From Phaeovulum molybdatiresistens (lineage in GTDB: Bacteria; Pseudomonadota; Alphaproteobacteria; Rhodobacterales; Rhodobacteraceae): a DNA stretch of 49,297 nt. The stretch lies in the NCBI RefSeq assembly GCF_023544865.1, contig NZ_JAMJFX010000022.1, positions 1-49,297 of the forward strand. Reading direction: 5' to 3'. The position numbers and the translations under genes were made by a program. The notes beneath the pieces are model-generated. The model was not told where the DNA came from. It made no database searches and worked only from the letters and a program-made list of their open reading frames with translations. Of the stretch, positions 39,912-48,355 are shown in pieces; the stretch's first letter is position 1; each line of letters starts with the position of its first letter.

Positions 39912-41867
39912 TCAGATCGAACAGGCGTTTTCATATGCTTGGCGCGTGGCATGAAGAATTCGGTTCGGCACATATGCATCCCCGAAGATCCGCAGCTCGG
40001 GCACCTTGCCAAGCAGATCGTCGTAAAGACCCGCATCCGGGGTTCCGCCACAGGCCAGCACCACCGTATCGAAACCCGTCATCTCATGCGCGACGCCGGA
40101 ATAGACATCGCGCAGCACAAGCCGGTTTGGCGCGATTTCGGCCACGCGTGTCATCACCGTAAACGCGACGCCGCGCCCGGTCAGCTTACCCAGGATGCCG
40201 CCGATCGAATATTTGCCGACCCCTGGCGCGACACCGGGCGCCTGATAGATCACGCGAACGGCGCAGCCCTGTTCGGCAAGATAGCTGGCCACGGTCAGCG
40301 GTTGCATATGATCTTCCTTGGCGATCACGACAACGTTTTTGCCGACCTGGGCCTTCCCGGCCATGACGTCGCGCCCCTCGACGACGAAGGCGTGATCCGC
40401 GCCGGGCACATCAATCCCGCGCGGGCGGCTGCCTGTGGTCAGAAAGACGACATCGGGCTTCTCGGCCAGGATGGTCTGGGCGGTTGCGGCCTCTCCCAGC
40501 CGCATGGTGACACCCGCATCGGCAAGGCGTTTATGCTGATGCTCGATGAACTTCAGATATTGTGCGTTTTCAGGCACCGCGCCGGCGATACGCATCGCGC
40601 CACCCAGGTTCGGGGCGCGTTCCCATAAGGTGACATCATGGCCGCGTTCGGCGGCGATGGCGGCCGCTTCCATGCCTGCGGGGCCACCGCCCACCACCGT
40701 TACGCGACGGGCTGCGTCGACCCTGGCGGGCAGGGGTTCCGCCTCGCGCCCGGCGCGGGGGTTCACCGAACATCCGAAGGGCAGGCCCTCGATCCCGGCG
40801 GCATGCAGACAGTCGTTGCAGCCGATGCAGGGCCGAATGGTATCGGGTGCGCCCGCCTTGGCCTTGGCGACAAAATCGGCATCGGCAAAGAAGGCGCGGG
40901 CGATCGCGACAAAGTCGGCATGGCCGTTTGCAATCACCGCCTCGCCTGACACAGGGTCGCTGACGCGCCCGCCATAGACGACGGGGATCGACAGTTCTGA
41001 ACGGAACCTGCCCGCCATTTCCGCCCAGGCGGCCGGCCGAAAGACATGCGGCTGCACGTAGCTGGGCGCGCCCCAGTTATTGCCGACCACGCAATGGATA
41101 TAGTCGATATACCCCGAGGCTTCGAACGCCTTGGCGATGCGAAGCCCTTCTTCCAGCCCGTAACCGCCGTCAAAGAATTCGTCCATGTTGAAGCGCATGC
41201 CGATGACAAAGCTCGGCCCGGTTACCGCGCGCATGGCGGCAAGACATTCCATCGGCAAGCGCAACCGCGCACCAAAGTCGCCGCCATAGCCATCTGTCCG
41301 GCGATTTGTATAGGGCGAGATGAACAGCTGCATGACATCTTCGTGATTGGCATGCATCTCAACCCCGTCAAGACCCGCGGCTTCGGCTTCGCGCGCGGTG
41401 AAGGCATATTCTTCAATCGTGCGCTGAATTTCGTCATGGGTCAGAATGTGGGTGGATTGGTTGTTGGTATAGTTGGCCAGGATGCCCGATGCGGAATGGG
41501 GCTGAGCGCCTTGCATGATGATCTGGGCGGTGACGGCGGTACCCTCGGCATGCATTTCATCGGTGAAGCGCGAAAATACATCGCGAAAGTTGGGTTTCCG
41601 CATGGTTCCGCGGATGACGGCCCCAAGACCGGCCAGCCGAAGCCCCTTGGGCACCATCCGGTTGTCAATGAAGGCGTTCACCCCATCCATCCATCCCAAC
41701 CCCGCCCTTGCCCGGGCGAGCCAGTAGGCCGCGTACTTAGCATAGTCCGCTTCGGAAACCTGCGGGTCGGCGATGATGCGGCCATGCGGCGGCGCGATGA
41801 TCCGATTGCGCAGCGCCATGCCGCGGATCTGAAAGGGTTTGAACAGGTGCGGAAATTCGGTGGTCAT
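39912..41867 (-). CDS. Old Yellow Enzyme family iron-sulfur flavoprotein (2,4-dienoyl-CoA reductase/BaiCD-like)
   Basis: A 651-residue two-part enzyme: an N-terminal FMN TIM barrel (1 to about 340), a 4Fe-4S site C347, C350, C353 and C366 (CIGCNDC...C), and a C-terminal FAD/NAD(P) domain beginning VTVVGGGPAGMEAA. Relatives include FadH, trimethylamine dehydrogenase and BaiCD/BaiH. The usual HGAHGYL active-site segment reads MHANHEDV (171-178), so the conserved Tyr is an Asp. It probably reduces a double bond conjugated to a carbonyl or thioester, or runs the reverse reaction. The ATG at 41867 follows AGGAAC. It is divergent from the TRAP operon. Confidence 0.9.
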   Translation of the reverse strand: MTTEFPHLFKPFQIRGMALRNRIIAPPHGRIIADPQVSEADYAKYAAYWLARARAGLGWMDGVNAFIDNRMVPKGLRLAGLGAVIRGTMRKPNFRDVFSRFTDEMHAEGTAVTAQIIMQGAQPHSASGILANYTNNQSTHILTHDEIQRTIEEYAFTAREAEAAGLDGVEMHANHEDVMQLFISPYTNRRTDGYGGDFGARLRLPMECLAAMRAVTGPSFVIGMRFNMDEFFDGGYGLEEGLRIAKAFEASGYIDYIHCVVGNNWGAPSYVQPHVFRPAAWAEMAGRFRSELSIPVVYGGRVSDPVSGEAVIANGHADFVAIARAFFADADFVAKAKAGAPDTIRPCIGCNDCLHAAGIEGLPFGCSVNPRAGREAEPLPARVDAARRVTVVGGGPAGMEAAAIAAERGHDVTLWERAPNLGGAMRIAGAVPENAQYLKFIEHQHKRLADAGVTMRLGEAATAQTILAEKPDVVFLTTGSRPRGIDVPGADHAFVVEGRDVMAGKAQVGKNVVVIAKEDHMQPLTVASYLAEQGCAVRVIYQAPGVAPGVGKYSIGGILGKLTGRGVAFTVMTRVAEIAPNRLVLRDVYSGVAHEMTGFDTVVLACGGTPDAGLYDDLLGKVPELRIFGDAYVPNRILHATRQAYENACSI

Positions 41868-41950
41868 GCGAGGTTCCTATGCGGTCAGATGCGTCCGCCT
41901 GCAAACTCGGATCCGCAGGCTCATGTGACGCTATTACATATTCGATCACA

Positions 41951-41986
41951 TTTTTGTATGCTCTAGACTATAGTTTTGTCTACACA
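41951..41986. promoter_or_regulatory. Putative operator sites upstream of the OYE-family gene
   Basis: TTTTTGTATGC (41951-41961) is an exact copy of an 11-mer near gntR (6475-6485). TTGTCTACACA (41976-41986) follows 15 bases later. Both are about 85-120 bases upstream of the minus-strand start at 41867. Confidence 0.45.
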
Positions 41987-42172
41987 CTAAGCAACCCTAA
42001 ACCCCCAGCGGACTCGGGCGAAATGGTCTCTTTGGCAGCAGTCTTAGGAAATTTTCTTTCAGGTAACGTGTTTTTTTCAAAGGGCGCACGCACCTGAACT
42101 GGCTTTCGCATCAATTTTTTCGGGTAGAGCATACGCAGAGTTCGAAACATCGTGCACACAAAGAAGATATGA

Positions 42173-42182
42173 GTATACACAA
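42173..42182 (+). promoter_or_regulatory. Putative operator GTATACACAA upstream of the TRAP operon
   Basis: It contains the recurrent 9-mer TATACACAA (42174-42182) and the GTATAC palindrome. It lies 145 bases upstream of dctP. Confidence 0.55.
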
Positions 42183-42326
42183 CGCCCGGTTTCGGTAATG
42201 CTGATGAAGCATCGGATTCGCGACCAGGGGTGCGACAGGCGGGGAGGCATGTCGCATCAGGGAACGGCCGCGAGAAGAGGGCGGGCGGGCAAGTCCCGTC
42301 GTCGGCAAGACACAAGGGAGGACAAT

Positions 42327-43499
42327 ATGAACCTGAAGAAGAACGCTTCCGGGCATTCCCGGCATATATACACAGCAATCGCCGGCCTTGCACTTGGCCT
42401 GTCTGTCACAGGCGCACAGGCCCAGACGCTACGCTTTGCAGTGGGGCTTCCGGAAACCAGTTACAACCATGACGCCGCCGTGGCCTTTGCCGAAGCGGTT
42501 GAGGCAAACAGCGACCTCAAAGTGCAGGTTTATGCGATGTCTTTGCTCAGCCTGAATGAGATGTCGGGCGGCGTGCGCGACGGCCTGGCCGATATCGGCT
42601 TTACGCTGTTCCCCTATTTCCCAGCCGAATATTCCGAACTCAACCTGCCCGCAAACCTTGCGCTGCTTGCAATTTCGGGCACCGAGGCGAAATGGCCGGG
42701 ACCTGCGATGATCGGCGCCTCGATGGAATACATCATGCTTCACTGCGAAGATTGTCAGACGCAGTTGAAGGGCTTGAACGCCGTTTACCTGAACGGCGGG
42801 GCGTCCGTCGAATATGGTCTTGTCTGCAACAAGCCGGTGCAGGCCCTGGACGACCTCAAGGGTCTGAAAGTAAGGACTGGCGCTGCTGATCTAGGCCGCT
42901 TCGTCGAATATTTCGGCGGCACGCGCGTCGCCCTGTCGGGCAATGAAATCTATGACGCTCTGAGCACCGGCAACGTAGATTGCTCGGCCAACCAAGGCGA
43001 AAACCTGACCGGTCTGCGATATATTGAGGTTGCCGATCACTTTACGAACATGATGCCAGGCAGCATGTTCGCGGGCATCGGCAATGCCAACATGAACCGC
43101 GACGCTTGGGCCAGCCTGACAGAAGACCAGCGCCGCGCTGTGCTGAACGCGGCCGCCAAGCAGCCGATTGTCAGCTGGATCATCGGCAAGGAACGCAATC
43201 TCGACGGGGTCAAGCAGTTCCGCGACGCAGGCAAGAATGTCTATGAGGTCACCGACGAAGACAAGCTGCGGATCGCCGAATTCGTCGCGCAGGATCTGGA
43301 TGTGGTGCGCGAACAGTTCAAGAAGGAATACGGCCTTCAGAACGTGGATGAAAAAATCGAGGTCATCACCGGCTTGATCGAGAAGTGGAAGGGTCTGACG
43401 AACCAGGTCGACACGATGGAGGTCGAACCCTTCGCGCAGCTGTATATCGACGAAATCATGTCCAAGGTCGATGTCACGACCTACGGCATCGACGGATGA
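42327..43499 (+). CDS. dctP: TRAP transporter substrate-binding protein, DctP type
   Basis: A 390-residue periplasmic binding protein. The signal peptide is residues 1-32 (basic start, hydrophobic core AIAGLALGLSVTG, cleavage after AQA). The mature start QTLRFAVGLP and the segment DDLKGLKVRTG, with its conserved Arg that usually binds the substrate carboxylate, are DctP hallmarks. It therefore captures an organic acid and delivers it to DctQM. The ATG at 42327 follows AGGGAGGA; the longer frame upstream is leader. A perfect hairpin follows the stop. Confidence 0.93.
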   Translation: MNLKKNASGHSRHIYTAIAGLALGLSVTGAQAQTLRFAVGLPETSYNHDAAVAFAEAVEANSDLKVQVYAMSLLSLNEMSGGVRDGLADIGFTLFPYFPAEYSELNLPANLALLAISGTEAKWPGPAMIGASMEYIMLHCEDCQTQLKGLNAVYLNGGASVEYGLVCNKPVQALDDLKGLKVRTGAADLGRFVEYFGGTRVALSGNEIYDALSTGNVDCSANQGENLTGLRYIEVADHFTNMMPGSMFAGIGNANMNRDAWASLTEDQRRAVLNAAAKQPIVSWIIGKERNLDGVKQFRDAGKNVYEVTDEDKLRIAEFVAQDLDVVREQFKKEYGLQNVDEKIEVITGLIEKWKGLTNQVDTMEVEPFAQLYIDEIMSKVDVTTYGIDG

Positions 43500-43505
43500 C
43501 CGATC

Positions 43506-43525
43506 CGGGCACCCCAAGGTGCCCG
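43506..43525 (+). repeat. Intercistronic hairpin between dctP and dctQ
   Basis: CGGGCACC (43506-43513) and GGTGCCCG (43518-43525) form a perfect 8-bp stem with a CCAA loop, seven bases after the dctP stop. With no T-run, it most likely protects the abundant binding-protein mRNA or partially terminates. Confidence 0.6.
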
Positions 43526-43628
43526 CCATTGCACCGTCGGGACGGGCCTCAAACGGCCTGTTCTGGCCAATTCAACCGACATCAGGCCTCGCTCGATGCC
43601 CGAGACGAGGCGGAGGCGTAGCGGCAAT

Positions 43629-44180
43629 ATGAGGTCCGTGCTGAAAATCTTCGACGGCATCACGTCCGTCTTAAGTATCCTGGCCGCAATGGCGGTCGTC
43701 GTCATGATGGTTCAGGTTACGCTGGACGTCGTTATGGAGCTGGTTTTCAACAAACCGTTGCCCGCGACGCTGACGCTGGTCGCCAAATACTATATGCCGA
43801 TGGTCACCTTCCTGCCGCTGGTCTATGTCGAGCGGCTGAACCAGCATGTTGCCGCAGATGTGGTGACGCAATTTCTGCCCCGAAGCGGGCAAAAGCACCT
43901 TGCCGGCTGGATCTTTCTGTTCAGCGCGGTGGTTTGCGCGTTTCTCAGCTATGCCACATGGGTTGAGGCGGTCGACAAGTTCCACATAGGCTCATTCAGC
44001 ATGGAACGCGGCATGAAAGTGCCGACATGGCCCACGCGTTTCGTAGCGCCGGCAAGTTATGGGCTTTTGTCGCTGTTGTTCGTTTTAAAATTCATTGCCT
44101 ACATCCTGCGTAGTCCGGTCTTTGATGACGATCAGCCCGCGTTCCCGACCTTTTCGACCTCGGAGAGGAAAGATCAATGA
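43629..44180 (+). CDS. dctQ: TRAP transporter small membrane subunit DctQ
   Basis: A 183-residue protein with four hydrophobic helices (near 10-35, 50-70, 95-115 and 140-165). It includes YYMPMVTFLPLVYVERLNQHVAADVV, the typical DctQ second-helix region. It partners the large permease DctM in the inner membrane. The ATG at 43629 was preferred over the in-frame ATG at 43596 because GGAGG lies 12 bases before it and the protein then begins close to the first helix. The stop overlaps dctM as ATGA. Confidence 0.9.
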   Translation: MRSVLKIFDGITSVLSILAAMAVVVMMVQVTLDVVMELVFNKPLPATLTLVAKYYMPMVTFLPLVYVERLNQHVAADVVTQFLPRSGQKHLAGWIFLFSAVVCAFLSYATWVEAVDKFHIGSFSMERGMKVPTWPTRFVAPASYGLLSLLFVLKFIAYILRSPVFDDDQPAFPTFSTSERKDQ

Positions 44181-45484
44181 CCGATGTTCAGATCGGCCTG
44201 ACCGGGATCGGCATCCTTCTGGTTCTGATCGCGATGCGCGTTCCGATTGCGATCGCGCTGTTCAGCGTGCCCTTTGTGGGAATTTACGCGATGTTCGGCT
44301 GGCGTCCTGCCTTCGGCGCGCTGAAGGTCATTCCCTTCGACTTTGCCGCAAGCTGGGAATTAAGTTCGATCCCGATGTTTTTGCTGATGGGCTATCTGGC
44401 CTATCACTCGGGTATCACGGCCGGGTTGTTTGAGGCGGCGCGCGTCTGGCTGGCGCGATTGCCAGGCGGGCTTGCGGTGGCAAGCATCTTTGGCGCCTCT
44501 GGCTTTGCCGCAGTAACGGGGTCGTCTGTCGCAACGGCGGCGGCGATGGGGCGTATCGCGGTGCCTGAAATGTTGCGCCACGGTTACGACCCGCGCCTTG
44601 CCACCGGCACGGTTGCGGCCGCCGGCACGATCGGCGCGCTGATCCCCCCAAGCATCCTGCTGATCCTGTATGGCATCATCGCAGAGGTGCCGATCAACAA
44701 GCTGTTTCTGGGCGGCGTCGGGGTCGGGCTTTTATCGGCGGCCGCCTATGTGATCCTTGTGGTTGGCTGGGCGACGCTGAAACCCGAAGTGGCCCCGCGT
44801 TCGCATGAGCAACATACGATGCGCGAACGGCTAAGCGAATTGCGCAAGGTTTCCCCCGCGCTTTTGCTGGCCTTCCTGGTGTTTGGCGGGCTGTTTGCGG
44901 GCCTGTTCACGCCAACCGAGGCCGGCGCGGTGGGTGCTGCGATGTGTGCGCTGATCGCGGCGGCACAGCGCAAGCTGACCTGGCACAATTTCAGCACATC
45001 CGTGGCCGAAGCCTTTGCCACCACCTCGGCGCTGTTGCTGATCGTGATCGGCGCCAATCTTCTGGCCCGGTTCGTCACGCTAAGCGGTGTGGACAGCTAC
45101 ATCTCGGATGTGATCACCTCGATGAGTTCGTCATCCTACCTTTTCCTTGCCGGTGTGGTTGTCGTCTATCTGATCCTTGGAATGTTCCTTGAACCCACCG
45201 GGGCGATGATCATCACCCTGCCCATCGTGTTGCCGGTTGCGTCAACGCTGGGGGTAAATGAATTGTGGTTCGGGATCTTCATCGCCAAGCTGCTGGAGGT
45301 GGGCATGATTACCCCGCCGATCGGGCTTAACGTCTTTGTCCTGAACGGGATCGTCGGGCGGGGGATCACGCTTGGCCAGATCTTCCGCGGGGCATCGCGC
45401 TTTGTGGCTGTTGATATGGCGGTGCTTTTGCTGATCACCCTGGTTCCGGCCTTTGTGCTGTTCCTGCCCGGCCTGCTGAACTGA
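44177..45484 (+). CDS. dctM: TRAP transporter large permease DctM
   Basis: A 435-residue permease with about a dozen hydrophobic helices. Typical DctM blocks are seen: SSIPMFLLMGYLAYHSG, GASGFAAVTGSSVATAAAMG, TVAAAGTIGALIPPSILLILYG, FTPTEAGAVGA and LEVGMITPPIGLNVFVLNG. It carries out sodium-coupled import of an organic acid with DctP and DctQ. The start overlaps the dctQ stop. Downstream genes of the operon follow after 27 bases. Confidence 0.94.
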   Translation: MTDVQIGLTGIGILLVLIAMRVPIAIALFSVPFVGIYAMFGWRPAFGALKVIPFDFAASWELSSIPMFLLMGYLAYHSGITAGLFEAARVWLARLPGGLAVASIFGASGFAAVTGSSVATAAAMGRIAVPEMLRHGYDPRLATGTVAAAGTIGALIPPSILLILYGIIAEVPINKLFLGGVGVGLLSAAAYVILVVGWATLKPEVAPRSHEQHTMRERLSELRKVSPALLLAFLVFGGLFAGLFTPTEAGAVGAAMCALIAAAQRKLTWHNFSTSVAEAFATTSALLLIVIGANLLARFVTLSGVDSYISDVITSMSSSSYLFLAGVVVVYLILGMFLEPTGAMIITLPIVLPVASTLGVNELWFGIFIAKLLEVGMITPPIGLNVFVLNGIVGRGITLGQIFRGASRFVAVDMAVLLLITLVPAFVLFLPGLLN

Positions 45485-45511
45485 TCTGAGCCGCGAAGAA
45501 AGGACAAAGCC

Positions 45512-46426
45512 ATGAAAATTGCCGTGTTTTCCGCGACGGGCGATCAGGGGATCGCGCAGGTTCGTGCGGCGGTGGCGGGCGGGCATGATGTCACCGCGAT
45601 TTCGCGTAATCCGACACGCGCGCCACTGCCTGCGGGTGTCAGGCCGGTGGCGGCGGATTATGCCGATCACGACAGCCTGCGGCGCGCGATGGAGGGGGCG
45701 GAGGCCGTGCTTTTGAACCTGCCCTCGACCTCTTTCCAAGCGGCTGAGCCCATGATCGTGGCCACTCGGGCGATTGCGGCGGCTGCGGCTGCGTCAAAGA
45801 CGCTGAAGGTTCTTGTGTTCAACACCTCGATGCCCGTGCCGGAAAACCGAATGGGCATCGCGGCGCAGGATGCACGGCTTGAGATGCGCGAGATCTTGCG
45901 GGCAAGCGGTGCGCGAATCATCACGATCCAGCCGGTGGTCTATATCGACAACCTGTTGCGGGGATGGGCCTGGCCATCCATTGAACACGACAACCTGATC
46001 CATTATCCGCATGCAGAAACGCTAGATGTCTGCTGGATCAGCCATGACGATCTGGCAAAGCTGATGGTGGCAGCGGCCGAGCGGCCTGGCCTTGCAGGCC
46101 GGACCTTTGATGTTGGCGGGCCCGAGGCCATTCGCGGCCCCGATCTTGCGCGCCGGCTGGGCCGCGTCTGGGGCCGTCCGCTGCGGTTCAAGAGCATGCC
46201 GCTTGACACCTGTGGCGCGATCATGGCGCAGGTGTTCCGGAATATCGCGACACTGGATGCGGATACGCTCGCGCGGGAAATGGCGTTGAAATACGCTTGG
46301 TACAATGATGCGACCGCCCGTCCATTTTTCATCGACATGGGGCCGGTTCTGGCAGAATTGCCGGTAACACTTACGTCTGTGGAAGACTGGGCTGCGTGTC
46401 AGATATTGCCCGTGAGCGCGGGGTAA
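45512..46426 (+). CDS. NmrA-like NAD(P)-binding protein
   Basis: A 304-residue atypical SDR of the NmrA/NAD(P)H-binding type. The N-terminal nucleotide loop is VFSATGDQGIAQV (5-17), a GxxGxxG variant, followed by NTSMPVPENRMG and the IQPVVYIDNLLRG segment typical of this group. No YxxxK motif is evident. Such proteins act as quinone or isoflavone reductase-like enzymes or as redox sensors. The ATG at 45512 follows AAAGGA. Its position behind the TRAP genes suggests work on the imported substrate. Confidence 0.8.
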   Translation: MKIAVFSATGDQGIAQVRAAVAGGHDVTAISRNPTRAPLPAGVRPVAADYADHDSLRRAMEGAEAVLLNLPSTSFQAAEPMIVATRAIAAAAAASKTLKVLVFNTSMPVPENRMGIAAQDARLEMREILRASGARIITIQPVVYIDNLLRGWAWPSIEHDNLIHYPHAETLDVCWISHDDLAKLMVAAAERPGLAGRTFDVGGPEAIRGPDLARRLGRVWGRPLRFKSMPLDTCGAIMAQVFRNIATLDADTLAREMALKYAWYNDATARPFFIDMGPVLAELPVTLTSVEDWAACQILPVSAG

Positions 46427-46435
46427 GGGGATAAA

Positions 46436-47239
46436 ATGGAACGTCTATCATTGCATCAATTGGCCGCGATTGGAACGCAGCCTGATGAATTGATCGAGAT
46501 TGCCGCTAGGCTTAAATGTCCGACAGTCACCCTGTTTGCCCAGCACAGCGCGAACAGCAACGCGCCCTATGTCAAGACGGTCGAACAGGCGCGGGCGCTC
46601 AAGGCGAGGGCCGATGAACTGGGCGTCGGGATTTACAGCCTTGAGGTCTTCGCGATGACTCCTGCGGGCATCACCGATCCGATCCGGCAGGGGCTGGATG
46701 TAGGGGGCACGCTTGGCGCCAGGCGGCTGACCGCAGTGATCAGCGATGATGACCTGTCGCGCGCGCGCGATACGCTTGCCCAATTCGCGGCCTGTGCCGC
46801 AGAGCACGGAATATCAGTCCATCTGGAGTTTCATGCTTTCGGCAACCTGAACACCTATCCACAGGCCTGCGATTTTTTGAAGGGCGTTGATGCACCGGTG
46901 ACGATCAGCGCGGATGTCTTGCATTTTTATCGCAATGAGGGAGGGCTCACGTCGATGTCGCAGCCCTGCGCCGTGCCTATTGGCCATGCGCAACTATGCG
47001 ACGGCCCGCTGCAACGCCCGCGGGACGAATGGCTGCATGAGGCGGTCGCGGATCGGAAGATCCCCGGCGAGGGGGCGTTTGATCTGATCGGCTTTCTGCG
47101 CGCCCTGCCGCGCGATGTGCGTATCGACGTCGAGGTTCCGACTGCGGCTGCGCGTTTTCCAAACGGCTCTGACTTTGCGCGTTGCGAAGCGGTGCTGACC
47201 GCTGCCCGACGGCTTTTGCACCAGGCGGACGTGGCATGA
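46436..47239 (+). CDS. Xylose-isomerase-like TIM-barrel protein, paralog 2
   Basis: A 267-residue sugar phosphate isomerase/epimerase family protein. Likely metal-site segments are VHLEFHAF (Glu), SADVLHFY (Asp, His), QLCDGP (Asp) and IDVEVP (Glu). It is a paralog of the protein at 33335-34147, sharing LHQL, GARRLTA, CDGP, DRKIPGEGAF and IDxEVP. Both copies lie just behind transporter genes, one LIV and one TRAP. The ATG at 46436 follows AAGGGGA. It overlaps the EthD gene by ATGA. Confidence 0.8.
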   Translation: MERLSLHQLAAIGTQPDELIEIAARLKCPTVTLFAQHSANSNAPYVKTVEQARALKARADELGVGIYSLEVFAMTPAGITDPIRQGLDVGGTLGARRLTAVISDDDLSRARDTLAQFAACAAEHGISVHLEFHAFGNLNTYPQACDFLKGVDAPVTISADVLHFYRNEGGLTSMSQPCAVPIGHAQLCDGPLQRPRDEWLHEAVADRKIPGEGAFDLIGFLRALPRDVRIDVEVPTAAARFPNGSDFARCEAVLTAARRLLHQADVA

Positions 47240-47883
47240 ACGCGCCAAGGGCCAACAAACGGGTGACCCTGATCGGTCCGCGCGTGGGCATGACCGCCGC
47301 CGCGTTTCACGCCCATTGGTCCGGTCCGCATGCCGAGATCGCCAAGGATCTGCCCGGCCTGACCTATTATGTTCAGAACCATGTAATGCGCACGCTCTGG
47401 CAGGGCGGTCAGGCGCAGGATCTGTTTCTTGGCATTGCCGAAGTGATGTTTGCCGATCCCGACCGGCTTCTTGACACCATCGCCACATGGCCGCGGCGCG
47501 CCGAATTGCACGAGGACGAGGCGCGGTTTCTAGGCGCGCGCATCGGGAATTGGACGCAGCACCCGGATAATCCCCCCCGCATTGCCCATCGTCGCATGAT
47601 CCTGCTTTTGTGTGGGGCTAGCGCGGCCGCGGTGCGGGACGCAGTGCAGGCCATTTCCCAGCATGCGCCCTGCCATGCCGAGCCGGTTCTGGACGGCGAT
47701 GCCGGCGCAATCGACTGGATCGTATTTGTGGAGTTGTCGCCGGAACGGATAGCTGCAAATTCCATGCGGCAAATGCTGTCGGTGACAGGTCCCATGCTGC
47801 GGCATGTGACAGAAGTAGGTGGATCGGGCCTAGCCTATCTTACCTACACACAGGTCAATCGTCTGCCATTCGATCGCTTCTAG
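47236..47883 (+). CDS. EthD-domain protein
   Basis: A 215-residue protein. The first half is an EthD ferredoxin-like fold domain: VGMTAAAFHAHWSGPHAEIAKDLPGLTYYVQNHV, with the HW..H...A pattern characteristic of the family. The second half looks like a diverged repeat of the same fold (RRMILLLCG... to the end). EthD proteins occur in ether, steroid and polyketide catabolism and act as small decarboxylases, cyclases or accessory proteins. The ATG at 47236 overlaps the TIM-barrel stop as ATGA. It is the last gene of the TRAP operon; no clear terminator is seen before the IS110 fragment. Confidence 0.75.
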   Translation: MNAPRANKRVTLIGPRVGMTAAAFHAHWSGPHAEIAKDLPGLTYYVQNHVMRTLWQGGQAQDLFLGIAEVMFADPDRLLDTIATWPRRAELHEDEARFLGARIGNWTQHPDNPPRIAHRRMILLLCGASAAAVRDAVQAISQHAPCHAEPVLDGDAGAIDWIVFVELSPERIAANSMRQMLSVTGPMLRHVTEVGGSGLAYLTYTQVNRLPFDRF

Positions 47884-48010
47884 GGTCAGATGGGGTATTC
47901 GGCTTGCGCCCGATCCCCGTCGTCGACGTTCGTGGAGGTGCTGGGCTTCGAGCTGATGGTAGAACGTGGTCTGTTTGAAGCAGCCACAAGCATCAGGGAG
48001 GAAGCTCAGC
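47884..48010. other. Spacer with the probable left end of an IS110-family element
   Basis: 127 bases between the EthD stop and the IS110 start codon. The last 40 bases (GTTTGAAGCAGCCACAAGC, then CAGGGAGGAAGC) look like the leader of an IS110-family transposase gene. No gene or terminator was recognised. Confidence 0.4.
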
Positions 48011-48355
48011 ATGAAACACTATGCCGGATTGGATGTTTCGGTGAAAGAGACCGCCATCTGCATCGTCGATGAGAACGGACGAATTTGCCGAGAAGCCAAG
48101 GTCATCAGCCATCCCGAGGATCTGTCGAAGGCTTTGGCGGAGACAGGTTTCCGTATCGAACGGATCGAGCTCGAAGCTGGTCCACTGTCGCAGTGGCTGT
48201 TTGAGGGTATGGCGCGCGCTGGATTGCCGGTGATCTGCGTCGAGACACGGCACACCAAGGCGTTTCTGAGGGCGCAAGTCAACAAGAGCGACCGCAATGA
48301 CGCGCGTGGGATTGCCCAGATGATGCGCGTCAAGGCGCGGGAAACGCCTGCCTAG
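48011..48355 (+). pseudogene. IS110-family transposase, N-terminal fragment
   Basis: 114 codons beginning MKHYAGLDVSVKETAICIV. This is the N-terminal DEDD-type (RuvC-like) start of IS110 transposases, with the conserved Asp in GLDVS and later KSDRNDARGIAQMM. Full-length proteins are about 300-400 residues. Homology stops after MMRV, and the frame ends at a TAG 20 bases on. The rest, including the C-terminal serine-containing domain, is missing. Directly behind it lies a second IS110 fragment in the opposite orientation, so this is a rearranged remnant rather than an active element. Confidence 0.85.

Larger units (their letters stand above)
41868..42326. other. 459-bp divergent region between the OYE and TRAP operons
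   Basis: No protein-coding gene was recognised. The OYE-proximal part is AT-rich and has TTTTTGTATGC (41951-41961, identical to 6475-6485) and TTGTCTACACA (41976-41986). A T-rich tract lies near 42049-42076. The TRAP-proximal part has GTATACACAA (42173-42182). The remaining 140 bases before dctP read as untranslated leader with no stable hairpin that I can pick out. Confidence 0.6.
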
